NCBI GenBank assembly: GCA_038087035.1
Contig: CP051187.1
Location: forward strand, 558,001-622,000
Source of the DNA: Gloeotrichia echinulata CP02
Lineage (GTDB): Bacteria; Cyanobacteriota; Cyanobacteriia; Cyanobacteriales; Nostocaceae
Direction: 5' to 3'
DNA length: 64,000 nt
The notes below the pieces were generated by a model. The model worked only from the letters and a program-made list of their open reading frames with translations. It did not search any database and had not been told where the DNA came from. Below are positions 7,588 to 15,706 of the stretch, in pieces. Numbering within the stretch: the first letter of the stretch is position 1; each line of letters opens with the position of its first letter. A program made the position numbers and the translations under genes.

Positions 7588-9759
7588 ATGATAGATTGGT
7601 TAGTTGCTTGGGGAGTAGCTAATTCTTTTGGGTTAGCTTTTAAGGCGGTACTAGAAAAATTGGCGCAAGCAGCCTTAGAAGATTATGTTAAGGATTTCTT
7701 TAAAGGCTGCATTAAGGATTTAACTCATCTAGCTAAAGCTAAACCGTTAAAAGTTGCCTATGGGCAAGCAAATAAGTTATTCTTGGATTTGGTACAGGAG
7801 GAGTTAGAAGATGCTGGGTTGGAAGAAAAGGAAATTAAGCAGGAATATAGCGAGTCTGTAGATCAATTTATTAACCATAAAACTGTGATTGAAACTCTTG
7901 GTCAACCATTAGAAGCAGTTCTGGATATTGATTTTGTAGATGATAAGCCAGCTGTTGATGTGAAACTGACACAAATTTGGCATGATTTAAACTTAAAGCC
8001 TTTACCCAGGGAATTTCAATGGCAACATGTTACCAAGGTTTATTGTCGGAAGGTAAGAGCGATCGCGCAGGAATCGGAGGAGTTACGTCAACTATTAGAT
8101 TCAGCGAATTTGGCAAAAATGCGGGAACGCCTGGAAGAAAATTCCCCCATAGTTGCAGATTTTGACTTTAGTCGTTATCAAAAGGGCTTAAAAACAGCTT
8201 ATAGCAGGTTGCGGCTGGATAGCTTAGACACGAGCGGTTGTAATTATACGCTGCAATTATGGAATATATTTGTGCCGCAAAATCTGCGAGAAATGACACC
8301 TTATCCTGGATTTAGTTGCTCAATTTTAGATATACTCAACGAAAAACAAACTTACAAATATACAGTTATTTTAGGTAATCCTGGCTCTGGTAAGTCTACT
8401 TTGGCTCAGTATAAAGCGTTGGATTGGGCAATAACTCAATCGAGTTATCTTTCGGTTCAAGAATTGCCTTTATTAATTGAATTACGTAATTATCTAGAAA
8501 ATCGTGAGCGGCTGTTATGTAGTAATTTTCTGGAATATTTCCATAAAGGGACTGGGGTAGTTGGTGGTACGCTCAATCAAATTGAACTAGATAAATGGCT
8601 GAAAAATAATCAAGCAATTGTTTTGTTTGATGGTTTGGATGAGGTGTTAAATGATCGAGAGCGAGAAAATGTAGTTATTGATATTATTAACTTCACTCAT
8701 CGTTATCCCCAAGCGCGAGTGATTGTCACATCTCGGATCATTGGTTATGAACAGCAGCAACACCGATTCCGCAATGCTAATTTTCGCGAGTTTGTAATTC
8801 AAGAATTAGCGCCAGAGCAAATCCACGATTTTGTTAGCAAATGGCATGAATTAGCTTTTGATGACAAATATGATGCCGAAAAAAAACGCGATCGCCTGCA
8901 AAAATCCATAGAAAATTACTTTGCGTTTCGGGAACTGGCGGGAAATCCCTTGCTACTAACTATGATGGCTATTCTGAATCGACATGAGGAATTACCAAGG
9001 GATAGAGCCACCCTCTATGAGCGAGCCTCAGAGGTTTTACTACAGCGTTGGGATGGCGATAAAAACTTACCAGAAGACAAAAGATTAGACCCCAAATTAA
9101 GCAATTATCTCGACTACAAAGCCAAACAGGAGATGTTGCGGTTAGTTGCTTACCGAATGCAAGCTTCAGCAGGTACTTTGGCGCAAAGCTTGGTGATTAG
9201 TCAAGCAGATTTAGAAGATATTCTGACTAACTATCTCCAAAATATTGTACCAAACAAAGAAGCTAAATTGGTAGCCAGAGTTTTACGAGAACAGCTAACG
9301 ACTCGCAGCTTTATTTTATGTTTCTTGGGTGGCGATGTTTATGGGTTTATGCATCGAACTTTTCTGGAATATTTCTGTGCCTTATATTATGCTGAACAAT
9401 ATGAAAAAAAACGCCAGATTACTTTGGAATATCTTAAGCAAGAAATTTTTGGTAATCACTGGCATGATCCATCCTGGTATGAGGTGTTAGCTTTGATTTT
9501 GGGAAAAATTTATGAAAAATTCGCCAGCGAAATTATTGATTATCTCATCGACCAAGACGGACGAGCATACAATTTTATCAATTTGTTTCTCGCTCATCAA
9601 TGTCTGTGTAATGTGAGAAATCACCGTCAGATGCAATCAACCGCTAATAAGCTCTTGGAAAAGTTTCAACAGTTAGCAGTAAGTCAGGATGGGCTGACAG
9701 ATACTATACGCAATCAAGCAGTTGCAGCTATAGCGGTACTGGAAGATTTACCATCCTAA
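7588..9759 (+). CDS. NACHT-domain NTPase (NLR-like), first of a tandem pair
   Basis: A 723-residue STAND-class ATPase. The N-terminal helical domain (about 1-250, opening MIDWLVAWGVANSFGLAFK) is shared with the next gene. The NACHT domain follows: Walker A GNPGSGKST from residue 263, Walker B IVLFDGLDEVL near 348, RVIVTSRIIGYE sensor, and GNPLLLTMMAIL winged-helix region, then a C-terminal helical part. There is no repeat or enzymatic effector domain. ATG 7588 has GAGGAGG seven bases upstream, so the frame from 7531 is too long. Related bacterial NACHT proteins act in phage defence. Here that role is inference, and signalling is possible. Confidence 0.88.
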   Translation: MIDWLVAWGVANSFGLAFKAVLEKLAQAALEDYVKDFFKGCIKDLTHLAKAKPLKVAYGQANKLFLDLVQEELEDAGLEEKEIKQEYSESVDQFINHKTVIETLGQPLEAVLDIDFVDDKPAVDVKLTQIWHDLNLKPLPREFQWQHVTKVYCRKVRAIAQESEELRQLLDSANLAKMRERLEENSPIVADFDFSRYQKGLKTAYSRLRLDSLDTSGCNYTLQLWNIFVPQNLREMTPYPGFSCSILDILNEKQTYKYTVILGNPGSGKSTLAQYKALDWAITQSSYLSVQELPLLIELRNYLENRERLLCSNFLEYFHKGTGVVGGTLNQIELDKWLKNNQAIVLFDGLDEVLNDRERENVVIDIINFTHRYPQARVIVTSRIIGYEQQQHRFRNANFREFVIQELAPEQIHDFVSKWHELAFDDKYDAEKKRDRLQKSIENYFAFRELAGNPLLLTMMAILNRHEELPRDRATLYERASEVLLQRWDGDKNLPEDKRLDPKLSNYLDYKAKQEMLRLVAYRMQASAGTLAQSLVISQADLEDILTNYLQNIVPNKEAKLVARVLREQLTTRSFILCFLGGDVYGFMHRTFLEYFCALYYAEQYEKKRQITLEYLKQEIFGNHWHDPSWYEVLALILGKIYEKFASEIIDYLIDQDGRAYNFINLFLAHQCLCNVRNHRQMQSTANKLLEKFQQLAVSQDGLTDTIRNQAVAAIAVLEDLPS

Positions 9760-9815
9760 CTATAGAATGAAAGACAGGGCGTTAATTAAGGTATCTTAGT
9801 TATCAGGCGCATCGT

Positions 9816-9872
9816 GGGAGATGGCGACCTACCCTTACGGGTTTTGTCCCATTGGTGTCGTGTTTCCCTCCC
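9816..9872. ncRNA. Possible structured RNA between the two NACHT genes
   Basis: About 57 nt can fold as nested stems: GGGAG 9816-9820 with CTCCC 9868-9872, CGAC 9825-9828 with GTCG 9857-9860, and hairpin ACCC 9831-9834 with GGGT 9839-9842. It lies in the 230-bp gap between the paralogues. No known family is recognised, and stems of 4-5 bp can occur by chance. Confidence 0.25.
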
Positions 9873-9989
9873 AAGGATGATAACTGTTAACTGTTACATA
9901 GAGGTGGAGGACGTTTTTCGCTGCTGCAAAATGGTGGTGTGTGTGTATGAACTTTTATCCAAAAAATATTGGGAAGTTACCTATTTATC

Positions 9990-12900
9990 ATGAACCTCGT
10001 AGATGCTTGGGGAGTGAGTAGTACACTTGGGTTTTTCTTCAAGACTCTCCTAGAAGAACTAGCGCAGGAAGAGTTAGCAGCATATACCCAAACTTTTTTC
10101 CCAGATGTAATTCCAGAATCGCAGGGAACTTGGCTCAAAGACAAATTCACGGTTGCTTTCGGTCAAGGATTGAAGGAATTTTTGCATCTGGTACAAAAGG
10201 GATTGGAAGATACAGACTGTTCGGACTCCAAAGTGAAACAGTACATTAACCCCTTGAGACAGTTTATTCGCCATCAAGCTGTACTAGCAGAACTAGGAAA
10301 GCCTTTTGCTGATGTTGCTTGTGATGCTGCTAGTTTAGCAGCCATTTGGTACAAGTTAGATTTGCCACAGCTACCAGATGAATTTCCCTGGAAACGCATT
10401 ACCGTTCGGTATAAGAAAAAAGTGGAAGCTATCATTCGAGAGTCGGATGATTTATCGTTTATTCTCCAACAAGACAGCCATAATAATCCTGTTTTTTTGA
10501 TGGGTTATCGGGAGATAATCAAAAAAACTTATGGTTGTCTCCGTCTCGATATCATTGATCCTACAGGCTACAACTACAATCTGAAGTTATGGAATATGTT
10601 TGTACCTCAAAATGTCCGTGAGGTACAGGAAGCATTACCACAGGTTTATGAGCTACCAAAAGAGTTTTTAGAACGACTAAAAAAGTCAGAAAAAATTGAA
10701 GAAACCGATATTGCGCCGGAAGTTTTAGAATATTATAAACAAGTTGATTATCAACAACAGCCTCACTCGGTTTTAGATATCATCAAAGATGAAAAAACTT
10801 ACCTGTATACCGTAATCTTGGGTAATCCTGGTTCGGGAAAGTCGAGTTTATTGCAATATCTAGCCCTGGAATGGGCAGAATCGCCGATTACAAAGTTACC
10901 TGATCTGCCGATTCCTTTACTTGTTGAATTAAGAACCTATATCCAAGCTCAACATGATCAAAAATCTCCCAATCCCTTAGATTTTTTTCAGCCAGATAGT
11001 GGTTTCATTTCTCCTCTAAATCCACCGCAATTATATCAAATACATCAATTACTACAACAAGGCAAAGCTTTTGTGATGTTTGATGGCTTAGATGAGGTAG
11101 TTGAGCATCGTAAAAGAGAACAGGTAATTACAGAGATTATTCACTTTACCAAAATCTATCCTCATGTGCGGATGCTGGTAACATCTCGCGTGATTAGCTA
11201 TCAACCACAACGGTTACGCGATGCTAAATTTCGCCATTTCATACTGCAAGATTTAGAGTCAGACCAAATTGATAATTTTATCAATAAATGGCATGATTTT
11301 GCTTTAGGCAATAATGGTGAGCAAGAAAGAAAAAGGGAACGATTACGAACTGCAATTCATACCGCAATTCCCATTAAACAACTTGCAGGAAATCCCTTGC
11401 TGCTGACAATGATGGCAATTCTCAATCGTAATCAAGAACTACCAAGAGACCGCGCCGAACTTTACAGCCAAGCTTCACGGGTGCTACTACAACAATGGGA
11501 AGTAGAAAAAGCGCTTGTGAATGAAACTACCACGATTGATTATAAAGATAAACAGGCAATGTTGCGTCAAGTAGCTTACCAGATGCAAGCCAATAAAACA
11601 GGTTTGCTTGGTAACTCGATTAGCACTAAAGATTTAGAAAATATTCTCGTTTATTACTTGACAAATATCAAGGTTTGTGAGCCAAGTAATGTTGCTAAGT
11701 TGATGATTAATCAACTGCGGGAACGCAACTTTATTTTATGCTTGTTGGGTGCAGATGACTATGCATTTGTACATCGGACTTTTTTGGAATACTTTTGTGC
11801 GAGCGAGTTTGTCTGGCAATTTGAAAAAGAACGCAGCATTACATTAGAATATCTAAAAAATCGAGTCTTTGGCAAGCATTGGCAAGATGAATATTGGCAT
11901 GAAATTCTCCGCCTAATTGCGGGGATGCTTGATGTCACATTTACAGGCGAAATCATTGATTATCTAATTTCCCAAACAGGTGAAGAAGAGAAATTTAATA
12001 ACCTATTTTTAGCGGCTAAATGTCTGTCAGAAGTCAGGAATAGAATGGCAATATTGCCAACAGCGACGAAATTACTTGAGCAGATTAAAGAATTAACCAA
12101 CTATGGCAATATCAGCTTGAGAATTAAAAGCGATCGCGATTTAGAATACTATCGACTAGTGCAGGGAATTCGCACCCAAGCATTTGCTGTAGTTGCAACG
12201 ACTTGGAAACATGACCCCAACACCTTATCCTGGCTCAAACAACAAGCCATCAAGGATGATAATGGATCTGTTCGCAGTGCTGCAGTCCAAGAGTTAGCCA
12301 GGCGGTGGAAGCATGATCCTGACACCTTCCCCATCCTCAAACAACGCGCCACTTTGGATAATAATGGCGATGTGCGAAGTACTGCAGTTCAAGAATTAGC
12401 CAGGGGGTGGAAAGATGACCCCGAAATTTTCCCCTGGCTCAAACAACGCGCCACTGCAGATAAAAATTGGGATGTGCGAGAAGCAGCAGTTCAAGAATTA
12501 GCCTGGGGTTGGAAACATCACCCCGATACCAAACCCATCCTCAAACAACGCGCCACCTTAGATGATGATTCTGATGTGCGACGTGCAGCCGTGCAAGAAT
12601 TAGCTAGGGGGTGGAAAGATGACCCCGATACCTTACCCATTCTTAAACAACGTGCCATTGAAGACCATCATTGGTTAGTCCGAAGTGCCGCTGTGCAAGA
12701 ATTAGCTAGGGGATGGAAAGATGACCCCGATACCTTGGCTATTATCAAACAACGCGCCACCTTAGATGATGATTCTGATGTGCGCCGTGCCGCCGTCCAA
12801 GAGTTAGTCTGGTGGTGGAAACATGAACCACAGATGCTAGAATTTTTGTGCGATCGCGCTCGTAATGACCCCTTTGACCGTAGTCAGGGAGTTCTCGGCA

Positions 12901-13052
12901 CTATCGAAATTAATCCTCGGCAAGTTGCACTAGAGGCGATTATCGATCAATATCCTCACCATCCCCAAGTGTTACATTTGTTACGCGCTCAAGCGGAAAT
13001 TGACCCAGATGATCAATTGCGGGAGTTTGCTAAAGCCAAATTGCAGGAATAA
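9990..13052 (+). CDS. NACHT-domain NTPase with C-terminal HEAT-like repeats
   Basis: A 1020-residue paralogue of the preceding gene. The N-terminal helical domain starts MNLVDAWGVSSTLGFFFK. NACHT has Walker A GNPGSGKSS at residue 278, Walker B FVMFDGLDEVVE near 365, RMLVTSRVISYQ and GNPLLLTMMAIL. From residue 739 come six full 34-residue helical repeats (W-K-x-D-P-D-T, then LKQRAT, then DVRxAAVQELARG), a seventh partial unit and a short cap. The repeat DNA has an exact 102-bp period. This is the usual NLR layout, where the repeats sense a ligand and NACHT oligomerises. ATG 9990 is used because it aligns with the paralogue. Defence is the best guess. Confidence 0.88.
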   Translation: MNLVDAWGVSSTLGFFFKTLLEELAQEELAAYTQTFFPDVIPESQGTWLKDKFTVAFGQGLKEFLHLVQKGLEDTDCSDSKVKQYINPLRQFIRHQAVLAELGKPFADVACDAASLAAIWYKLDLPQLPDEFPWKRITVRYKKKVEAIIRESDDLSFILQQDSHNNPVFLMGYREIIKKTYGCLRLDIIDPTGYNYNLKLWNMFVPQNVREVQEALPQVYELPKEFLERLKKSEKIEETDIAPEVLEYYKQVDYQQQPHSVLDIIKDEKTYLYTVILGNPGSGKSSLLQYLALEWAESPITKLPDLPIPLLVELRTYIQAQHDQKSPNPLDFFQPDSGFISPLNPPQLYQIHQLLQQGKAFVMFDGLDEVVEHRKREQVITEIIHFTKIYPHVRMLVTSRVISYQPQRLRDAKFRHFILQDLESDQIDNFINKWHDFALGNNGEQERKRERLRTAIHTAIPIKQLAGNPLLLTMMAILNRNQELPRDRAELYSQASRVLLQQWEVEKALVNETTTIDYKDKQAMLRQVAYQMQANKTGLLGNSISTKDLENILVYYLTNIKVCEPSNVAKLMINQLRERNFILCLLGADDYAFVHRTFLEYFCASEFVWQFEKERSITLEYLKNRVFGKHWQDEYWHEILRLIAGMLDVTFTGEIIDYLISQTGEEEKFNNLFLAAKCLSEVRNRMAILPTATKLLEQIKELTNYGNISLRIKSDRDLEYYRLVQGIRTQAFAVVATTWKHDPNTLSWLKQQAIKDDNGSVRSAAVQELARRWKHDPDTFPILKQRATLDNNGDVRSTAVQELARGWKDDPEIFPWLKQRATADKNWDVREAAVQELAWGWKHHPDTKPILKQRATLDDDSDVRRAAVQELARGWKDDPDTLPILKQRAIEDHHWLVRSAAVQELARGWKDDPDTLAIIKQRATLDDDSDVRRAAVQELVWWWKHEPQMLEFLCDRARNDPFDRSQGVLGTIEINPRQVALEAIIDQYPHHPQVLHLLRAQAEIDPDDQLREFAKAKLQE
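12204..12815 (+). repeat. Six 102-bp tandem units encoding 34-residue HEAT-like repeats
   Basis: Each unit begins at a TGG codon: 12204, 12306, 12408, 12510, 12612 and 12714, with the start of a seventh at 12816. Spacing never varies. Units 4 and 6 share an identical run of about 39 bp, and most differences fall in the middle of the unit (encoded DNNGDV, DKNWDV, DDDSDV, DHHWLV). This points to recent expansion or conversion. Confidence 0.92.
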
Positions 13053-13145
13053 TTCCCATAGAAATCGATGTCATCGTCTTTGAGCCATTATCTCACATCA
13101 TTTGTAATACCAATTCAAAAAATCTTTGCAACACATCGATAATCT

Positions 13146-13173
13146 GTAGGGGCGCAAGGCCTTGCGCCCCTAC
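13146..13173. repeat. 28-bp perfect palindrome (GGGGCGCAAGG family)
   Basis: GTAGGGGCGCAAGG followed by its exact reverse complement, 94 bp after the second NACHT gene. It could act as a transcription terminator. The same core occurs at 3299, 27146, 39809, 44257 (imperfect) and 60574. The rest of the 510-bp gap shows nothing but the Fur-like site at its end. Confidence 0.85.
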
Positions 13174-13500
13174 CCTATCTGTCCCATTCTTTTTTCAAAT
13201 TCGTATAATTACTGCAAATTACTATTGATAGCATTGAAAATATCAATGCTATCAATGGTCAGATGTTATCAAGATTATCAAATACTTGCATTTCTTATTG
13301 ACTTCCGTTACAGTCAAGGCAGGTCTACCAAAAAAGCTTATAATGTAAATTTCAGAAGCATAGATGAGGTAAAAGGCTAAAAACCCGACTTACAGACAGG
13401 TTTAATGATTAAACTCAATGATTCACCTTAAAAGCTGGCAGTAAATGATTTTAAACCATTTACACGTCTTTTGACTGAATTTTATTTTTTCTGATACAAT

Positions 13501-13515
13501 TGAGAATTATTATCA
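13501..13515 (+). promoter_or_regulatory. Fur box (7-1-7, 14 of 15 matches)
   Basis: TGAGAATTATTATCA differs at one base from the 7-1-7 Fur consensus TGATAATNATTATCA. It lies 34 bp before ATG 13535 and about 50 bp before the open frame at 13564, where a repressor would block transcription. It predicts iron-repressed expression of the two genes downstream. Confidence 0.6.
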
Positions 13516-13563
13516 ATATATATTGGACACAACTATGTATCTGAAAGCATTTTTATACAAAAT

Positions 13564-13989
13564 TTGAATTTTAGTAAGACTTGCGAGGGTGATATCAGCT
13601 ACTTTGATGTCTTAAGCAAGCTGAATAACCGAAGCTTTAAAATATTTGATTTTGGTTCTCAAACTGACTATAGAAAAGGAGATATGTGGCTATTGAGCAT
13701 TTGTTATCCGTCTATCGGTAGTAGATACAAAAATAACTTTCTTCCTACGGAAATATTTCGGCGAAATTTGCCTAACTCACTTGTGGAGAATTTATTCACC
13801 GGAAAGACATTGAGTGCAAATGAATGTTATAAAATGGCTACCTGTTCTGAATCAGGAAACCCATATTGTTTCTTTGTGTTGGGTTTATTAGAGAATATTG
13901 TAGCCAGGATTACAATTTTGTTTAATCAAACCCTTGTCCATCAAATTCACGAAAGAGAAGCCCTCAATGAATACTTTTTTTTGTGCTGA
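13564..13989 (+). CDS. Unrecognised protein in a Fur-controlled unit; start uncertain
   Basis: An open frame of 141 codons starting only with TTG 13564 and lacking a ribosome binding site. Just upstream ATG 13535 opens another frame (MYLKAFLYKI) that stops at 13565, so the true start may have been lost to a frameshift, or the start is non-canonical. The protein has a Cys pattern (KMATCSESGNPYCFF) and no clear transmembrane segment. It overlaps the next gene by 23 bp, indicating translational coupling. I do not recognise the family. Its position suggests an iron-starvation role. Confidence 0.45.
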   Translation: MNFSKTCEGDISYFDVLSKLNNRSFKIFDFGSQTDYRKGDMWLLSICYPSIGSRYKNNFLPTEIFRRNLPNSLVENLFTGKTLSANECYKMATCSESGNPYCFFVLGLLENIVARITILFNQTLVHQIHEREALNEYFFLC

Positions 13990-14944
13990 TAATTCACGAC
14001 AAACAGGAGAAGATGTTATTGGTAGTGCCACGAACTACGAAACTTATATTTTAGTTGAGTGTCCTACCCCTTGGACATCGGAAGCTTTTAATTCTAAATG
14101 GGTTCCAGAGAATTTAAGGATTTTGGTAGAAGAGGTAAAGCGTGCTAATCTACCAATTAGATTTCTGTTAATTGCTAATGATATAACACACAAAATAGAC
14201 TATACAACTCTGTTGATTTATCAGAAAAAAACAGGGCTAAGTCATGGATACAATAAGCGAGAGTTTAAGTTAGAAACCATTCAGCAAGTAGCAGCAGTTG
14301 TCAAAAAAATTCTCTGCAATAGAATGCCGGAGTATGAAATAGAAACTAATGTTAGTAGAGATATTTTAGTTTGTACTCATGGCAGTCATGATAAGTGCTG
14401 TGCCAAATATGGAAATCCTTTTTACTTTCATTCTACAAGTACTATTTCTGATTTGAACTTGCAGCATATTCGGCTTTGGAAATCTAGCCATTTTGGTGGA
14501 CATCGATTTGCCCCAACAGCGATAGATCTGCCAGAAGGAAGATACTATGGACTACTCGATCAAGACTCATTCTGCTCAATTTTAACTCGAACTGGAGACA
14601 TTCAATGCTTGAATAAAGTTTATCGAGGCTGGGGAATCCTACCTACAGCAATTCAGATTTTAGAAAAAGAACTCATCCTGCGTCACGGCTGGGATTGGTT
14701 TAATTACAAAGTGGCTGGAAAAATCCTGGAGCAAAGTTTAGACAATAATACGATGCTAGCTGAACTAACATTTGAAAAATCTTGTGGTTCCCTATATACT
14801 TACCAGGCTAAATTAGTTAAAGATCAAGCTAAAACAGTAGAAACGAAGAGTTCTTGCAATGCTACACAAACTTCAGTTTTTTTGAAATATGCTGTGGAAA
14901 GTATCTCCCTAGCCTCTGAAAAAGTTGCAATTTATAGTGCATGA
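13967..14944 (+). CDS. Sucrase/ferredoxin-like family protein (thioredoxin-like ferredoxin)
   Basis: A 325-residue protein of the Suc_Fer-like family. Diagnostic features are CTHGSHDKCCAKYG near the middle, with Cys residues expected to bind a [2Fe-2S] cluster as in thioredoxin-like ferredoxins, and SSHFGGHRFAPTAIDLP followed by GRYYG. ATG 13967 is chosen because the ORF upstream ends 23 bp inside it and homologues start near this point. The likely job is electron transfer. Members are often found in siderophore or iron loci, and a near-perfect Fur box precedes the unit, so a role in iron acquisition or sparing is reasonable but inferred. Confidence 0.75.
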   Translation: MNTFFCADNSRQTGEDVIGSATNYETYILVECPTPWTSEAFNSKWVPENLRILVEEVKRANLPIRFLLIANDITHKIDYTTLLIYQKKTGLSHGYNKREFKLETIQQVAAVVKKILCNRMPEYEIETNVSRDILVCTHGSHDKCCAKYGNPFYFHSTSTISDLNLQHIRLWKSSHFGGHRFAPTAIDLPEGRYYGLLDQDSFCSILTRTGDIQCLNKVYRGWGILPTAIQILEKELILRHGWDWFNYKVAGKILEQSLDNNTMLAELTFEKSCGSLYTYQAKLVKDQAKTVETKSSCNATQTSVFLKYAVESISLASEKVAIYSA

Positions 14945-14955
14945 ATTAGCAAAAT

Positions 14956-15450
14956 TCATTTTTTATCAACTGCAAATCCCGGAGATTCAATGACACCCAC
15001 TTGCTCTTTTATTTGATAAGTAACAACTGCCTTGACTTGTTGATTTCCAAAATATCCAGTTTTATTTGTCAGATGTAAAACAATTTCAGAGTTTTCCAGT
15101 GGCTTGAGATGAATCTCTTGGGGATGCTGGTGAAAGTTTTGTAATTTACCATCACAAACGTTACGAATTTCAATACTTTTAATCGAGACTGTAACGTTGT
15201 TTAAAAGTTTATTTTCTAAGCGCAGAAATACAGAAGCAAAGCCAATATCTCTATTTGGCTTTTTAGCGACTCCTAGAGGTGGAGTCTTCTGTTCTCTAGA
15301 TATAAGAGTCACACTTTTAATTAAAACATCTTGATTTGCTGGCATAGTAGTTTTAATAGGTTGTGATACTTTTTGGTTTTTGGCATTGGCGGGTAGAAGG
15401 CTACACGCGGTTATACTGAGAGCTAAAATTAATAAAGTTGATGTTTTCAT
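14956..15450 (-). CDS. Secreted hypothetical protein
   Basis: A 164-residue protein with a signal peptide (MKTSTLLILALSITACSLLPANA). ITAC could be a lipobox, and ANA a signal peptidase I site. The mature part is beta-rich with two Cys and no known catalytic motif; it might be an immunoglobulin-like fold. Its stop lies 12 bp from the convergent Suc_Fer-like gene. The tandem heptamer array begins only a few bases upstream of ATG 15450, so the leader is built of repeats and there is no ordinary ribosome binding site. The in-frame ATG at 15465 belongs to the repeat. Confidence 0.6.
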   Translation of the reverse strand: MKTSTLLILALSITACSLLPANAKNQKVSQPIKTTMPANQDVLIKSVTLISREQKTPPLGVAKKPNRDIGFASVFLRLENKLLNNVTVSIKSIEIRNVCDGKLQNFHQHPQEIHLKPLENSEIVLHLTNKTGYFGNQQVKAVVTYQIKEQVGVIESPGFAVDKK

Positions 15451-15453
15451 GTG

Positions 15454-15600
15454 GTCATTTGTCATTGGTCATTGGTCATTGGTCATTGGTCATTGGTCAT
15501 TGGTCATTGGTCATTGGTCATTGGTCATTTGTCATTTGTCATTTGTCATTGGTCATTGGGAATTGGTCATTGGGAATTGGTCAGGGTTGGGGAAATATTT
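15454..15600. repeat. Short tandem heptamer array (TGGTCAT) upstream of a secreted-protein gene
   Basis: About a dozen copies of TTGGTCA in the same phase, with variants TTTGTCA and GGGAATTGGTC. Read from the gene strand each unit gives ATGACCA, which contains a start codon. The run continues into CCCAATC-type heptamers up to about 15705. A 26-bp dispersed sequence (GCGATGCACTGAGCTTGCCG core) is embedded at about 15645-15670 and recurs at 44821-44846 and 60275-60300. Confidence 0.85.
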
Positions 15601-15706
15601 TCGTAATATATTCTCCTATCCCCAATCCCCAATCCCCAATCCCCAGCGATGCACTGAGCTTGCCGAAGTGTCCCCAATCCCCAATCCCCAATTCCCAATC
15701 CCCGTC

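Noticed and set aside
13162..13380. 72-codon plus-strand frame after the second NACHT gene
   Set aside because: Begins inside a palindromic repeat and has no gene-like composition.
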